A stretch of 64,000 bases of DNA. It comes from Haloferula sp. BvORR071. Lineage in GTDB: Bacteria > Verrucomicrobiota > Verrucomicrobiia > Verrucomicrobiales > Akkermansiaceae. Position 1 is the first letter of the stretch. Each line of letters opens with the position of its first letter. A model generated the notes under the pieces. The model ran no database searches. It saw only the letters and a program-made list of their open reading frames with translations, and had not been told where the DNA came from. A program made the position numbers and the translations under genes. Shown in pieces: positions 43,330-53,133 of this stretch. The stretch is taken from the NCBI RefSeq assembly GCF_000739615.1, contig NZ_BATP01000007.1, positions 62,001-126,000 of the forward strand. Direction: 5' to 3'.

Positions 43330-45630
43330 ATGGGGAAATCCGCCGCTGCCCTCCTTTTCGCCTCGCTTGCCGCCGGGACCACCGCGTCCGGCCAGGCCGA
43401 CCCGAAAGCGCTTGCCGGCCGGTGGGACAAGGAGATCCAGCCGCTGGTGGAGACCTACTGCTTCGACTGCCATGGCGACGGCCTCCACAAGGGCGACCTG
43501 GCGATCGACAAGTATCCGACCATCGCGGAGATGCAGCAGCATCGCGATGTATGGAAGGAGGTACGCGATCATTTGAAGCAGCAGCTCATGCCGCCGCTCG
43601 ATGAGGACCAGCCGAGCGCGGACGAGCGGAAAAAGATCCTGGCATGGATCGAGGCCGCGGTATTCCCGGTGGATCCCGCCCACCCGGACCCGGGCCGGGT
43701 CACGCTGCGGCGCCTGAACCGGGTGGAGTATCAGAACACCCTGAGCGACCTGCTGGGCGTGCGGGTGAATGTGATGGACCTGATCCCGCCGGATGACTCT
43801 GGCTACGGCTTCGACAACATCGGCGACGTCCTGACGATCTCGCCCGCGCACCTGGAGCGTTATCTGGAAGCGGCGCGGGTCGCCTTGGACAAGACGGTGA
43901 AGCCCGGCAAGATGCCGCCACCGGAGGAGAAGTTCCCGGGCCGCGAATTGGAAGGCGACGGGCACCGCTCGGAGGAAGGCCACTATCTTTTCAAGGAGGG
44001 CGTGGCGAAGACCCAGTTCAAGCCGCTGCGGGCAGGCACCTATCGCGCCACCGTGCTGGCTGGCGGCACCCCGGGGGGCGACGGGCCGCCGCTGATGGAG
44101 CTGCGCGAGAACGGCAGCAAGATCTGCGAATGGAAGGTGGATGCCCGGATGGAGCGGCCGCAGGAATACACCCGCGAATTCAAGATCGAAGGCGACAAGC
44201 CGGTCGAGATCGCGGTCGCCTTCACCAACGATTTCTACGACGAGAAGAATCCGGACCCGAAGAAGCGCGACCGCAATCTGATGGTAAACGCGCTCACGAT
44301 CACCGGCCCTCTCGATGGCCCGCCGCCGGCAAAGCCGGAGAGCCACAACCGAATCTACCTGAAGCGTGAGCCCGGCGAGAAGGACGATGTCTATGCGCTG
44401 CGGGTGCTGAACAACTTCGCGCGCCGCGCCTTCCGCCGCCCCAGCCAAGAGGGTGAGGTGCAGCGTTACCTGCAGCTCGTCGGCCTGGCCCTCAAGCAGG
44501 GCGAGGGAGTCGAGGAAGGCATCCGCCTGGCCCTGGAAGCGATGCTGGTGTCGCCGGCCTTCCTCTATCGCGAGGAGCCGCAGCCGGAGCCAGACAATGC
44601 GAGCAAGATCCATCAGATCGACGAACACGCGCTGGCCACCCGCCTGTCGTATTTCTTCTGGAGCACGATGCCGGACCAGCGGCTGATGGAGTTGGCAAGC
44701 CGCGGCGAGTTGCGCAAGAACCTGGATGCGGAGATCGAGCGGATGATCCGCGATGAGCGCTCGGAGGAGTTTGTCTCAAACTTCGCCGGCCAATGGCTGC
44801 GGCTGCGCGATGTGCAGGCGTCGATGCCGGGCAAGCAGGCCTTTCCGAATTTCGATCCCAAGCTGCGCAATGCGATGCGGCGTGAAACGGAGATGTTCTT
44901 CGAGGAGATCATCCGCGAGAACCTGCCGATCGCCACCTTGCTCGATGCGGACTTCACCTTCCTCAATGGCCCGCTGGCCCGTCACTACGGGATCCAGGGA
45001 GTGGAGGGTGAGAAGTTCCGCAAGGTCACTCTAAGCGACAGCCACCGCCGTGGCATTCTCGGCCAGGGATCCTTCCAGTTGCTGACTTCCTATCCACTGC
45101 GGACCTCGCCGGTGCTGCGCGGGAAATATGTGCTAGAGAACCTGCTCGATATGGCCCCTCCCCCGCCGCCGCCGAATGTGCCGGAGCTGCAGCCGCCGAG
45201 CCACCGTGGCGACCAGCGCAGCCTGCGCGAGCAGATGGAGAAGCACCGAGCGGATCCCGGCTGCGCGTCCTGCCACAAGCTGATGGACCCGATCGGATTC
45301 GGCCTGGATAACTTCGACGCGTCCGGAGTCTGGCGAGACGATGACCGGGGCAAGCCGATCGATACCTCCGGCGAGCTGACCGAGGGCCGGAAGTTCGTCG
45401 GCGTGGACGAACTCCGGAAATACCTGGTGCAGGACCATCGCTCGGACTTCCACCGCGCTGTCGCCACCAAGCTGCTGACCTACGCCCTCGGGCGTGGTCT
45501 GGATTGGTATGACAAGCCGGCCATCGACAAGATCGTATCTGAAACCGAAGCCGCAAACGGCAGCTCACGCGCAATGCTCAAGGCGGTGATCAAGTCCGTG
45601 CCGTTCCAATATCGCCGAGGGGAAGGATGA
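43330..45630 (+). CDS. Secreted DUF1592/DUF1588 c-type cytochrome-like protein
   Basis: 766 residues with a signal peptide (about 1-21). Domain order: haem-binding motif CFDCH (about 45-49), DUF1587 (VTLRRLNRVEYQNTLSDLLGV, about 121-141), a carbohydrate-binding-like insertion (about 220-325), DUF1595 (RVLNNFARRAFRRPSQ), DUF1592 (LATRLSYFFWSTMPD...), DUF1588 (HRRGILGQGSFQLLTSYPLRTSPVLRGKYVLENLLD, with CASCHKLMDPIGF) and DUF1585 at the C-terminus. The two CxxCH motifs indicate haem. Such proteins occur in pairs with DUF1552 proteins in Planctomycetes and Verrucomicrobia, as here. Probably polysaccharide oxidation or periplasmic electron transfer; not proven. Confidence 0.93.
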   Translation: MGKSAAALLFASLAAGTTASGQADPKALAGRWDKEIQPLVETYCFDCHGDGLHKGDLAIDKYPTIAEMQQHRDVWKEVRDHLKQQLMPPLDEDQPSADERKKILAWIEAAVFPVDPAHPDPGRVTLRRLNRVEYQNTLSDLLGVRVNVMDLIPPDDSGYGFDNIGDVLTISPAHLERYLEAARVALDKTVKPGKMPPPEEKFPGRELEGDGHRSEEGHYLFKEGVAKTQFKPLRAGTYRATVLAGGTPGGDGPPLMELRENGSKICEWKVDARMERPQEYTREFKIEGDKPVEIAVAFTNDFYDEKNPDPKKRDRNLMVNALTITGPLDGPPPAKPESHNRIYLKREPGEKDDVYALRVLNNFARRAFRRPSQEGEVQRYLQLVGLALKQGEGVEEGIRLALEAMLVSPAFLYREEPQPEPDNASKIHQIDEHALATRLSYFFWSTMPDQRLMELASRGELRKNLDAEIERMIRDERSEEFVSNFAGQWLRLRDVQASMPGKQAFPNFDPKLRNAMRRETEMFFEEIIRENLPIATLLDADFTFLNGPLARHYGIQGVEGEKFRKVTLSDSHRRGILGQGSFQLLTSYPLRTSPVLRGKYVLENLLDMAPPPPPPNVPELQPPSHRGDQRSLREQMEKHRADPGCASCHKLMDPIGFGLDNFDASGVWRDDDRGKPIDTSGELTEGRKFVGVDELRKYLVQDHRSDFHRAVATKLLTYALGRGLDWYDKPAIDKIVSETEAANGSSRAMLKAVIKSVPFQYRRGEG

Positions 45631-45649
45631 GCCCAGCGGCGAGCCAAGA

Positions 45650-45690
45650 AATCTGAAATCTGAAATTTGAGATCTCAAATTTGAAATCCA
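45650..45690. repeat. Heptamer repeat with 20-bp perfect palindrome
   Basis: Consecutive 7-base units AATCTGA, AATCTGA, AATTTGA, GATCTCA, AATTTGA and AATCCA fill the gap between the DUF1592 and DUF1552 genes. Bases 45663-45682 form a perfect 20-base palindrome centred on GAGATCTC. The same heptamer family occurs at 60920-60947. Confidence 0.85.
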
Positions 45691-45698
45691 AAGCAGCC

Positions 45699-47009
45699 AT
45701 GACCCCGAGACGCACTTTCCTCAAAAGCATCGCGGCTACCTTGGTGGTGCCGTCCTTTCCTTCGCTGCTGACAGCGCAGGAAGCGAAGCTCGCGGCGCCG
45801 ACGCGCATGGGCTTCATCTACATCCCGAACGGGGTGAACCTGGATCTGTGGCGGCCGAAGGGTGGCAGCGGCAAGGATTACGCGATGTCCCCCACCCTCG
45901 AACCGCTGGCCGGGCTGCGCGACCACTTCTCGGTGATGCGCGGGCTCGATTGCGAAAAGGCCGAGGCGAATGGCGATGGCGCGGGTGATCATGCCCGCGC
46001 GAATGCGACCTTCCTGACCGGCTGCCAGGCGAAGAAGACGGCGGGAGCTGATGTGCGCCTCGGCGAATCGGTCGACCAAATCGCCGCGCGCGAAGTGGGC
46101 AGCAATACCCGACTCGCCTCGCTGGAGCTTTCCACCGATCCGGCACGCAGCTCGGGAAATTGCGACTCGGGCTACTCCTGTGCCTATCAATTCAATCTGG
46201 CCTGGATCAACGAGACCACTCCCGCCCCGGCGGAACGCGACCCGCGCCTGGTCTTCGAGAAGATGTTCGGCTCGGGCAATGAGAAGGAGGACGCGCGCCG
46301 CCGCGCCTACCGCAAGAGCATCCTCGACTTCGTGATGAACGATGCGAAGCGCATGCAGCAGCGCATGGGTTCCACGGATCGCGGCAAGATGGAGGAGTAT
46401 CTCACCGCGGTGCGCGATGTGGAGCAGCGCATTGAGCGCGCGGAGAAGTTCCGCAAGGAAGTGCCGGAGGACAGGCGACCGGATGGCATCCCCGATGGCT
46501 ACGGTGAGCATATCCGCATGATGTTCGACCTGATGCACCTCGCCTTCCACACCGACACCACGCGGGTCTCGACCTTCCTGCTGGCGCATGACGGCTCGAA
46601 CCGGACCTTCCCGGAGATCGGCGTCCAAGCGGCGCACCACGAGCTTTCCCACCACCGCAGCAATCCGCAGACCCTGGAGACCATCGGCAAGATCGACCGC
46701 TTCTATGTCGAGCAGCTCGCCTACTTCCTGAAGAAGATGAAGGACACGCCGGACGGTGAAGGCGGCGGTTCCTTGCTCGATCACTCGATGATCGTCTATG
46801 GGGGCGGCATCGCGGACGGGAACCGGCACAACCACGACGACGTGCCGATCCTCTTGGCGGGGAAAGGCAATGGCACCCTTGCGCCGGGGCGTTTGATCGA
46901 GGCTCCGAAGGGGACCCCGCTGACCAACCTTTACCTGTCCTTGCTGGATCGGATGGGGGTGAAGGCGAGAAGGATCGGGGACTCGACGGGGGTGTTTGAT
47001 AAGGTCTGA
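45699..47009 (+). CDS. DUF1552 protein with Tat-like signal
   Basis: 436 residues from the ATG at 45699; an upstream in-frame ATG at 45681 lies in the repeat. The N-terminus TPRRTFLKSIAATLVVPSF is a twin-arginine signal. DUF1552 motifs: RMGFIYIPNGVN, the FSVMRGLDC segment, HARANATFLTG, SCAYQFNLAWINETTP, and SHHRSNPQTLETIGKIDRF. Conserved His/Asp residues suggest a metal site as in alkaline-phosphatase-like folds. It follows its usual DUF1592 partner by 68 bases. Confidence 0.93.
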   Translation: MTPRRTFLKSIAATLVVPSFPSLLTAQEAKLAAPTRMGFIYIPNGVNLDLWRPKGGSGKDYAMSPTLEPLAGLRDHFSVMRGLDCEKAEANGDGAGDHARANATFLTGCQAKKTAGADVRLGESVDQIAAREVGSNTRLASLELSTDPARSSGNCDSGYSCAYQFNLAWINETTPAPAERDPRLVFEKMFGSGNEKEDARRRAYRKSILDFVMNDAKRMQQRMGSTDRGKMEEYLTAVRDVEQRIERAEKFRKEVPEDRRPDGIPDGYGEHIRMMFDLMHLAFHTDTTRVSTFLLAHDGSNRTFPEIGVQAAHHELSHHRSNPQTLETIGKIDRFYVEQLAYFLKKMKDTPDGEGGGSLLDHSMIVYGGGIADGNRHNHDDVPILLAGKGNGTLAPGRLIEAPKGTPLTNLYLSLLDRMGVKARRIGDSTGVFDKV

Positions 47010-47074
47010 GGGGAGATGACGAATTCCTCTCCCAGGTTGCCAAGACGGCGAATCTGGCTAGGCTCGGGCAGTTC

Positions 47075-48655
47075 ATGGTTTCCGCCGACAACACTTCTCC
47101 TTCTGCCACAGCGGCTTATTACGATGTCGTGATCTTCGGCGGGGCCTTTTCCGGCTCTGCGCTGGGGCTTTTGCTCAAGCGAGCGCGGCCGGAAACGCGG
47201 GTGCTGATCGTGGAGAAGTCGGAGGCCTTTGACTTCAAGGTCGGGGAATCGACCTCGGAGGTGGCTGGCTGCTTCATCACCCGGGTGCTGGGACTGGGGC
47301 ACTACCTCGCCTGCGAGCACTTCCAGAAGCACGGGCTGCGGATGTGGTTCAACACTCCGGAGAATGACTGCCCGAATTGCTGCTCGGAGATCGGGCCGAA
47401 TGCGCAGGCACGCTATCCGACCTATCAGCTCGACCGTTCGAAGCTGGACACGCACATGCTGGAAATGGCGGTGGCCGAGGGTTGCGAACTCTTGCGCCCG
47501 GCGACGATCAAGTCCTTCGAGCTGGGCGGAGCCGGCAAGAATATCGTGGTGCTCAAGCACGCTGGCGAAACCCGCACGATCACCGCAGGATGGGTGGCCG
47601 ATTGCTCGGGCAAGGCGGCGCTGGTCGCCCGCCAGCGCGAGACCTGGCGCAAGCTGGAGGATCACCCGGTCCACTCGATGTGGGTGCGCTACAGCAATGT
47701 GATGACCCTCGACTCCCATGAGGCGCGGGTGAAGGCACCTTGCCTGAAGGACGGCCCCAGCGTGCCGCGCTCCAGCGCGACGAATCACCTGATGGGGCGT
47801 GGCTGGTGGTCATGGATCATTCCGCTGTCGAATGGCGACTTCTCCGCGGGTGTGACTTGGGACGAGCGGCTCTTCACCCCTCCCACGGAAGGTCACATCG
47901 CCGAGCGCCTGAAGCAGCACTTGGTCAGCCACCCGATCGGCAAACTGATGTTCGAGAACGCGGTGGCGATCGAAAACGATGCACGGATCTACAAGCATCT
48001 CCCCTACTACTCCACGGAGGTTTGCGGTGAGGGCTGGATCATGGCGGGTGATGCGGCAGGCTTCATGGATCCGCTCTATTCGCAGGGTCTCGACTACTGC
48101 GGGCATAGTAGCTATTGCGCCCACAAGATTATCCTCAAGGCGCTGCGGGGCGAATGTGTGAAGATGGCGCTGGACCATCACAATGAGATCTACCCGCAGT
48201 CCTACCAGCGCTGGTTCCACGGGCTGTATAAAAACAAGTATCAGTATCTCGGCGACGTGGATCTGATGCACGCGGCCTTCCTGATGGACATCGCGGCGTA
48301 TTTCATCGGGCCGGTGCGGGCGGTGTATGCGGATGCCGACAAGGAGTATTCGACGATGCCTTACAATGGGGTCGGCGGCGCGATCTTCGCGAGGTTCATG
48401 CGTTTCTACAACCGGAGGCTGGAGCTCATCGCGCGCAAGCGTTTGATGCTTGGCACCTATGGGAAGAACAACCTGAAGCACCGCCATTTGATCCGCGTGC
48501 CTTTTGAGCCGAACATGAAGGCGGTGAGGCACCTCTTCAGCGGGATGAAGGTGTGGTTCAAGATGGAGGCGGAGACGATGTTTACGCGACCGATCGAAGA
48601 GTTGCCGGAGCCGGGGAAGGCGACTGCCGCGACGCGGGTGGCGGAGGTTTCTTGA
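47075..48655 (+). CDS. Flavin-dependent halogenase-like oxidoreductase
   Basis: 526 residues. The N-terminal FAD-binding fold has VVIFGGAFSGSALG (about 16-29) and EKSEAFDFKVGEST (about 48-61). The sequence GRGWWSWIIP (242-251) includes W245-S-W247-I-I249-P250, the WxWxIP signature of flavin-dependent halogenases; this class excludes simple monooxygenases. The C-terminal part has GWIMAGDAAGFMDPLYSQGLDY (the second FAD motif). The catalytic Lys of tryptophan halogenases cannot be placed with certainty. There is no adjacent flavin reductase or secondary-metabolite cluster. Substrate unknown. Confidence 0.85.
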   Translation: MVSADNTSPSATAAYYDVVIFGGAFSGSALGLLLKRARPETRVLIVEKSEAFDFKVGESTSEVAGCFITRVLGLGHYLACEHFQKHGLRMWFNTPENDCPNCCSEIGPNAQARYPTYQLDRSKLDTHMLEMAVAEGCELLRPATIKSFELGGAGKNIVVLKHAGETRTITAGWVADCSGKAALVARQRETWRKLEDHPVHSMWVRYSNVMTLDSHEARVKAPCLKDGPSVPRSSATNHLMGRGWWSWIIPLSNGDFSAGVTWDERLFTPPTEGHIAERLKQHLVSHPIGKLMFENAVAIENDARIYKHLPYYSTEVCGEGWIMAGDAAGFMDPLYSQGLDYCGHSSYCAHKIILKALRGECVKMALDHHNEIYPQSYQRWFHGLYKNKYQYLGDVDLMHAAFLMDIAAYFIGPVRAVYADADKEYSTMPYNGVGGAIFARFMRFYNRRLELIARKRLMLGTYGKNNLKHRHLIRVPFEPNMKAVRHLFSGMKVWFKMEAETMFTRPIEELPEPGKATAATRVAEVS

Positions 48656-48665
48656 TCCCGAAGAG

Positions 48666-49367
48666 ATGCGGAGCGAGGACCACAAGAGCCCGCGGGAGAT
48701 CTATCTGGAATGCTGTGAACAGATTTCCTTGGCATTCCAGTCCGACGGCTACCGCTATTCCAGCTCGGCCCGGCGGCTTTCGAAGCCTGAAGGGCCATTC
48801 CGCTTTGAGATCTCATTCCAATCCAGCAAGAGAAATGCCGTTGGCGAATTTGTCGGCATTTGGATTCAAGGAAACGTCCATTCTCCGAGGCTGAAAAAAT
48901 GGCGGCAGTCCAACGTCTCATTGCGGGGACCCTCCGATATCGTGGGAGAAGGACTGATTGGAATTCTGGCTTCGAATCCGGAGTTGGGCTTGTGGAACGT
49001 GGCAGACCCGGTTCACCGCGACGCGGAGATCTCAAATATGATCCAGACGATCCGGAGCGTAATCCTTCCCTACTTCTCGACCTTTGAAGATATTCCGACC
49101 GCTTGCGAGCTCATGACCCGCTTGAACATTCCGGGGATCTACGTGGTCGACCTGCTGGACTTCTTGATGTGTTTCTCCGATCAACTCTCAACCCGCATGG
49201 CTGCGGTGAACTATCTTGATCGACGTCCCGAGCTGAAACCTTTCTACGCGCAGATGTTCGAGCGTTTCGCACGGAACGGAATCCCGGATTACCCGCTCTA
49301 CCCACCTCCGGAGGCGTTGGCAGCAGCCTCCATTGTTTATCAATTCGGGGATCTACTTGATGGCTGA
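48666..49367 (+). CDS. Hypothetical protein
   Basis: 233 residues, cytoplasmic, with no signal or membrane segment. The N-terminus (CCEQISLAFQSDGYRYSSSARRLSKPEG) has the plan of DUF4304-type proteins (full-length substrate unclear), but the similarity is only suggestive. The C-terminus ends in AAASIVYQFGDLLDG. Base composition is lower in GC than the flanking genes. It follows the halogenase-like gene by 10 bases, and the repeat-rich gap downstream suggests a locally unstable region. Confidence 0.6.
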   Translation: MRSEDHKSPREIYLECCEQISLAFQSDGYRYSSSARRLSKPEGPFRFEISFQSSKRNAVGEFVGIWIQGNVHSPRLKKWRQSNVSLRGPSDIVGEGLIGILASNPELGLWNVADPVHRDAEISNMIQTIRSVILPYFSTFEDIPTACELMTRLNIPGIYVVDLLDFLMCFSDQLSTRMAAVNYLDRRPELKPFYAQMFERFARNGIPDYPLYPPPEALAAASIVYQFGDLLDG

Positions 49368-49903
49368 GGATTCTCCATCCGGGAAGAATGCGGTTTCACT
49401 CGCTGCATTTTGTTTGCGTCGGGCACTACGTTGAATCGCTACGAGCGCGCGAAGCCGTCCCACCCGCCCGAAAGGGCCGCGTATTCCCTCCTCACACCAT
49501 TTAGCAACGGAAGCCGAGGCAACCTCTTCGAGGTTGAATGATCTTTTGGGCCATACCCAGGGTAGCCGACCGCGTTCATCTTAGCCCTCCGGGCTGCGAC
49601 GGACGCGGCCGGCAACCCTTGGGCTATATGAGGGAACGGCGTTGCCGTTCTCCGATAAGGCGGCCACGACTCAGCTTAAACTGCTCCAAACAGCGGTTCC
49701 GAAGTTTCCAAGCGATGGTCGTTGGGCGAACGATGATCCGGGCTATTCAGAATCATCGGGACCGCCTCCGCTCCGTTCCGCGGAGTCATCGATGCTCCAG
49801 CCCTGCTGCGATCCCTTCGGGATCGAGTCTTCCTCTCATGGCGGTTCCGGGGGTGCCGGCTTCGCCTCAACCCCCGGCTACTGTCGCAGTGATCCCTTCG
49901 GGA
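49368..49903. repeat. Cluster of short REP-like hairpins, no gene
   Basis: 536 bases without a credible gene. Several hairpins with 3-base loops are seen: AGCCC-TCC-GGGCT (49583-49595), AACGGC-GTT-GCCGTT (49635-49649) and GATCCC-TTC-GGGATC twice (49810-49824 and 49891-49905). A larger hairpin CCGGGGGT / ACCCCCGG spans 49847-49877. The last GATCCC hairpin touches the stop of the MMPL gene and may serve as its terminator. Confidence 0.8.
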
Positions 49904-52288
49904 TCAGTCAAGTGACTCTCCCTTGGGGGTGCGGGCATGCCAGCCGGGGAGGAGGAAGATGGAGACGGCCATGCTGAGGACGATCCCGATCACGGCGACT
50001 TGGCCCAGGCTCACGAGGGCTTCGCTGGCCGAGAAGATGAGGGAGCCGAAGCCGATGACGTTCGAGACGCCACAGAAGAGCAGGGCCTTGCCGGTGCCGT
50101 TCCAGAGTTCCTTGAAGCACATGCCGGTGCGCCTGAGGGTGAGGGTCACGTGGATCGCGTAGTCGATGCCGGTACCTAACAGCAGCGGCGTGGCCATCAG
50201 GTTCACGAAGTTCCACTGCAGGCCGCAGACGCGCATGATCGCGAGCATGGGCACGATGCTGACCACCATGGCGAAGATCGCGAAGCCAACATCGCGGGCG
50301 CGGCGGAAGATGAAGGCCATCATGCCGACCAGCAGCACGCCCATCGGCAGGAGCATGCGGCCGACGTCGTCCTTCACGAGGCCGGAAATCGCGGGCTTGA
50401 AGAGGCTCCAGCCGCTGAGCCAGATGCCATCGCCATTCAAGGCGCGCAGGCGTGGGTAGCCGGCGGTGTCCGGCCCCACCTCGTCCGCGGGGATCAGGGA
50501 ACCGATCACCAATCCCCCGCCCTTGTCATCGCGCTGCATGAAGAGCCGCATGATCTCGCGGGCGGTGGGCGACTCGGGGAAAAATGTCTCTGCCTGTGCC
50601 GCCTTTTCCAGCGCCGCGAAGATCTTGCTACCCAGTGCCGTACCTTCTTCCGAGAAGCCGACCTCATCCGCCTCCGCCAGCAAGCGCGGCCCGTCCTTCG
50701 CCAGCGCGGCAAAGGTCGCGCGATTCTCATGCTGCTTGGCGGCATCCGGCCACCAACCGCGCGGCAATTCGCCTTCCAGCAGGACGCCATCCGCCTTGCC
50801 CTTGGCCAAGCGACCCTCCGCCTCGCGCATCCGCTCGAGCATCTGGCCGTCGTTCTCCGCTTCGATCACCACCCGCAGCAGGCGTGGGTCGCGGTCCGGG
50901 AATTTCTCGCGCATCCGCTCGAAGGCCGCCATCGCCTGGCTGTTCCGCGGCCGCATGATATTCGAATCGTAAACCAGCGCCGGTAGTCCCATCACCACCA
51001 GCAGCAGGATCGAGACGGCGAGCATGCTTCCCGTGATGATCCAGGACTTCCGGCGGCGCGGCACCCACTTCGCCTCGTCATCGGGAACCATCCGATCCAC
51101 ACCGTACTTCGCCACCCATGGCAGGTAGAGCACGATCATCAGGACGCCGGCGGCCAGCAGCCCCCAGGCCACGATGCTGCCGAGCTGCGCCATGCCCGGC
51201 AGCCCGCCGAGATTGAGCGCCAGGAAAACCACGCCTGTCGTCAGTGCACCGCAAAGTACCGGCTTGCCGCTGGCGTGCCGCAGCTCCTTCTTGTCGTGCC
51301 CGGCGACCTTCGCCTCCTGGCAGATCACCAAGCCATAGTCCGTCGCCAGGCCGATCAAGATTTCCGCCGAGCTCAGCGCCATGATACTAAGCTCACCGTA
51401 GATCCACCCAGCGAGACCCAGTGCCACGGCGAAGACCAGACAGAGGGTCACGATCAAGCCGCCCAGCAGCATCAGCCGCCGCTGCATCCACCAGAAGAGC
51501 AGGCCGATCAAAGTCAGGGTCAGGCCGATCGAGCCGCTCATATCCTTCTCCATGGCCATCCCGATTTCTGAGGAGAAGACCGGCTCACCGGTGAGTCCCA
51601 CGTGGTAGCCCTTGCCCTCCCCCGCTTCCCACTGGGCGGCTACCGCGCGCACCCGGTCCATCCACACCGCGGACTCGCGGTAACCGTGGACGGCTCCGGT
51701 CGCATCAATGAAGACCAGATGCGAGGTTCCGTCCGCACTGGCGAAACCCGAGCTGCCCTCCCCGGAATTGGCGAAGAGCTGCGTGACCGCCGGGTGGGCG
51801 AGAAAGCCGAAGGGATCGTGCGCCAGCATCGCCAGGTCTTGCCCCTCCATCGAGGTGGCAAGCTTCTCGACCACCTCTTCCATCGCCGCCTTCGATTTCC
51901 CCGGGGCGAGGCGCTCGGCCATCGCCTTCGCAGCCTCCGGCTCGCCGTTGAGCCAGAGGTAGGCGAGCAACTCGGCAATGCCATCGGCATCCTCTTTGAA
52001 ACGCGGCTGCCAGCGGGCACGCTTCACCACGCCATCTTTCTCCAGCGCCTTGGACAGCGACTCGGCGGCCTTTTCCGGAGCCAGCTCCCCCGAGCCCAGA
52101 TTCTCCACCAGCAGGATTGCCTCGTCTTCCCGGGCAAAGGCGTGGTGGTGGGCCTTCAGCCCGCGGACCTCGGGCAGCTCCCCAGGGAGCATCGAAAGGA
52201 TGTCGGTATCGAACCGCAGCCGCGAAAGCCCGGAAGCCGCCACGGCCACCGCCGCGAGCAGCATCAGGGGAAGCCACCATTTGCGCAT
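49904..52288 (-). CDS. MMPL/RND family exporter
   Basis: 794 residues from the ATG at 52288, where the first membrane helix begins (MRKWWLPLMLLAAVAVAASGL). Two halves, each with one helix, an extracytoplasmic loop and five helices, as in MMPL transporters. Loop 1 begins RFDTDILSMLPG; the second half begins IITGSMLAVSILLLVVMGLPALVYDSNIM. GTGIDYAIHV and ATDYGLVI are the conserved Asp motifs of the proton path (the latter as LIGLATDYGLVI). It is divergent from the lolA-like gene with 101 bases between starts. The pairing suggests lipid or lipoprotein-type export. Confidence 0.92.
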   Translation of the reverse strand: MRKWWLPLMLLAAVAVAASGLSRLRFDTDILSMLPGELPEVRGLKAHHHAFAREDEAILLVENLGSGELAPEKAAESLSKALEKDGVVKRARWQPRFKEDADGIAELLAYLWLNGEPEAAKAMAERLAPGKSKAAMEEVVEKLATSMEGQDLAMLAHDPFGFLAHPAVTQLFANSGEGSSGFASADGTSHLVFIDATGAVHGYRESAVWMDRVRAVAAQWEAGEGKGYHVGLTGEPVFSSEIGMAMEKDMSGSIGLTLTLIGLLFWWMQRRLMLLGGLIVTLCLVFAVALGLAGWIYGELSIMALSSAEILIGLATDYGLVICQEAKVAGHDKKELRHASGKPVLCGALTTGVVFLALNLGGLPGMAQLGSIVAWGLLAAGVLMIVLYLPWVAKYGVDRMVPDDEAKWVPRRRKSWIITGSMLAVSILLLVVMGLPALVYDSNIMRPRNSQAMAAFERMREKFPDRDPRLLRVVIEAENDGQMLERMREAEGRLAKGKADGVLLEGELPRGWWPDAAKQHENRATFAALAKDGPRLLAEADEVGFSEEGTALGSKIFAALEKAAQAETFFPESPTAREIMRLFMQRDDKGGGLVIGSLIPADEVGPDTAGYPRLRALNGDGIWLSGWSLFKPAISGLVKDDVGRMLLPMGVLLVGMMAFIFRRARDVGFAIFAMVVSIVPMLAIMRVCGLQWNFVNLMATPLLLGTGIDYAIHVTLTLRRTGMCFKELWNGTGKALLFCGVSNVIGFGSLIFSASEALVSLGQVAVIGIVLSMAVSIFLLPGWHARTPKGESLD

Positions 52289-52389
52289 GCGCGGAGGGAA
52301 GAGGGTCGGCCGGAGCTTGGAAAGCGGAACTCTGAACTTTAGTGGAAATGACACTGGCAAGCGGGCCGCTCCGGCGGTCCTATACCGCC

Positions 52390-53022
52390 ATGAAAGCACT
52401 GCTGATCCTTGCTTCCTTGGTGGCCATCGCCCGCGCCGACCTCGACGTGAAGCCGCTGGAGACCTGGATCGCCAAGCAGAAGGACCTCCAGAGCCTGGAG
52501 GCGGACTTCGTCCAGGAGCGCAAGCTGCCCTCGCTCAAGAAGCCGGTCTCCACACCCGGGAAATTGCGTATGGTCCGCCCCGGCAAGCTACTCTGGGAGC
52601 TGGGCAACCCGGTGAAGACCCTGGCCGTTTCCGACGGCTCGTCCATGACCCTGATCGATGTCGAGAACAAGCGCGGCAAGGTCATCGATCAGGACACCGC
52701 CGAGGCCAAGCAATTCACCCTGCTCTCCGACCAGGCCTTCCGCGACCTCGCGGGCTTCCAGGCGACCTTCGAGCTGGTCGAGTCGCGCGTCACGGACGGG
52801 ATCTACCAGCTCACCGTGAAGCCGAAGGACAAGGCGCTCAAGAAGCACGTGAGCTGGATGTTCCTGGACATCGACCAGAAGACCCAAGAGCTGCGGGCGC
52901 TCGATCTGGAGCTGGATGACAAGACCCGGATCCGCACGGTCTTCACCCAGTCGAAGATCAACGCCAAGATCGACCCGGCGGTCTTCCAGCCGAATACCGA
53001 AGGCTACCGGATGCTGCGCTGA
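52390..53022 (+). CDS. LolA-like outer-membrane lipoprotein carrier
   Basis: 210 residues with a signal peptide (about 1-16, ending ARA). LolA-family motifs: LQSLEADFVQERKLPSLKKPVSTPGKLRMVRPGKLLWEL (about 32-70) and the strand pattern of the half-barrel. It has a shorter C-terminus than Escherichia LolA. The ATG at 52390 is chosen for the signal peptide; an upstream ATG at 52342 would overlap the divergent promoter. Paired with an MMPL exporter, it probably carries a lipid or lipoprotein exported by it. Confidence 0.9.
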   Translation: MKALLILASLVAIARADLDVKPLETWIAKQKDLQSLEADFVQERKLPSLKKPVSTPGKLRMVRPGKLLWELGNPVKTLAVSDGSSMTLIDVENKRGKVIDQDTAEAKQFTLLSDQAFRDLAGFQATFELVESRVTDGIYQLTVKPKDKALKKHVSWMFLDIDQKTQELRALDLELDDKTRIRTVFTQSKINAKIDPAVFQPNTEGYRMLR

Positions 53023-53133
53023 GCCCTCTTCTTGTGGAACTCGTGAAGCCGGGATGAAAAAGGCGTAATTCCCGGCACCAATCTGAATTTCCACCTTCCC
53101 CCCGAGCGGGGCGCGCCTGTTAGTGTCGGGACC

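Noticed and set aside
43078-44628. Minus-strand open frame of 516 codons
   Set aside because: It runs antisense to the DUF1592 gene and then through the gap; no domain is visible.
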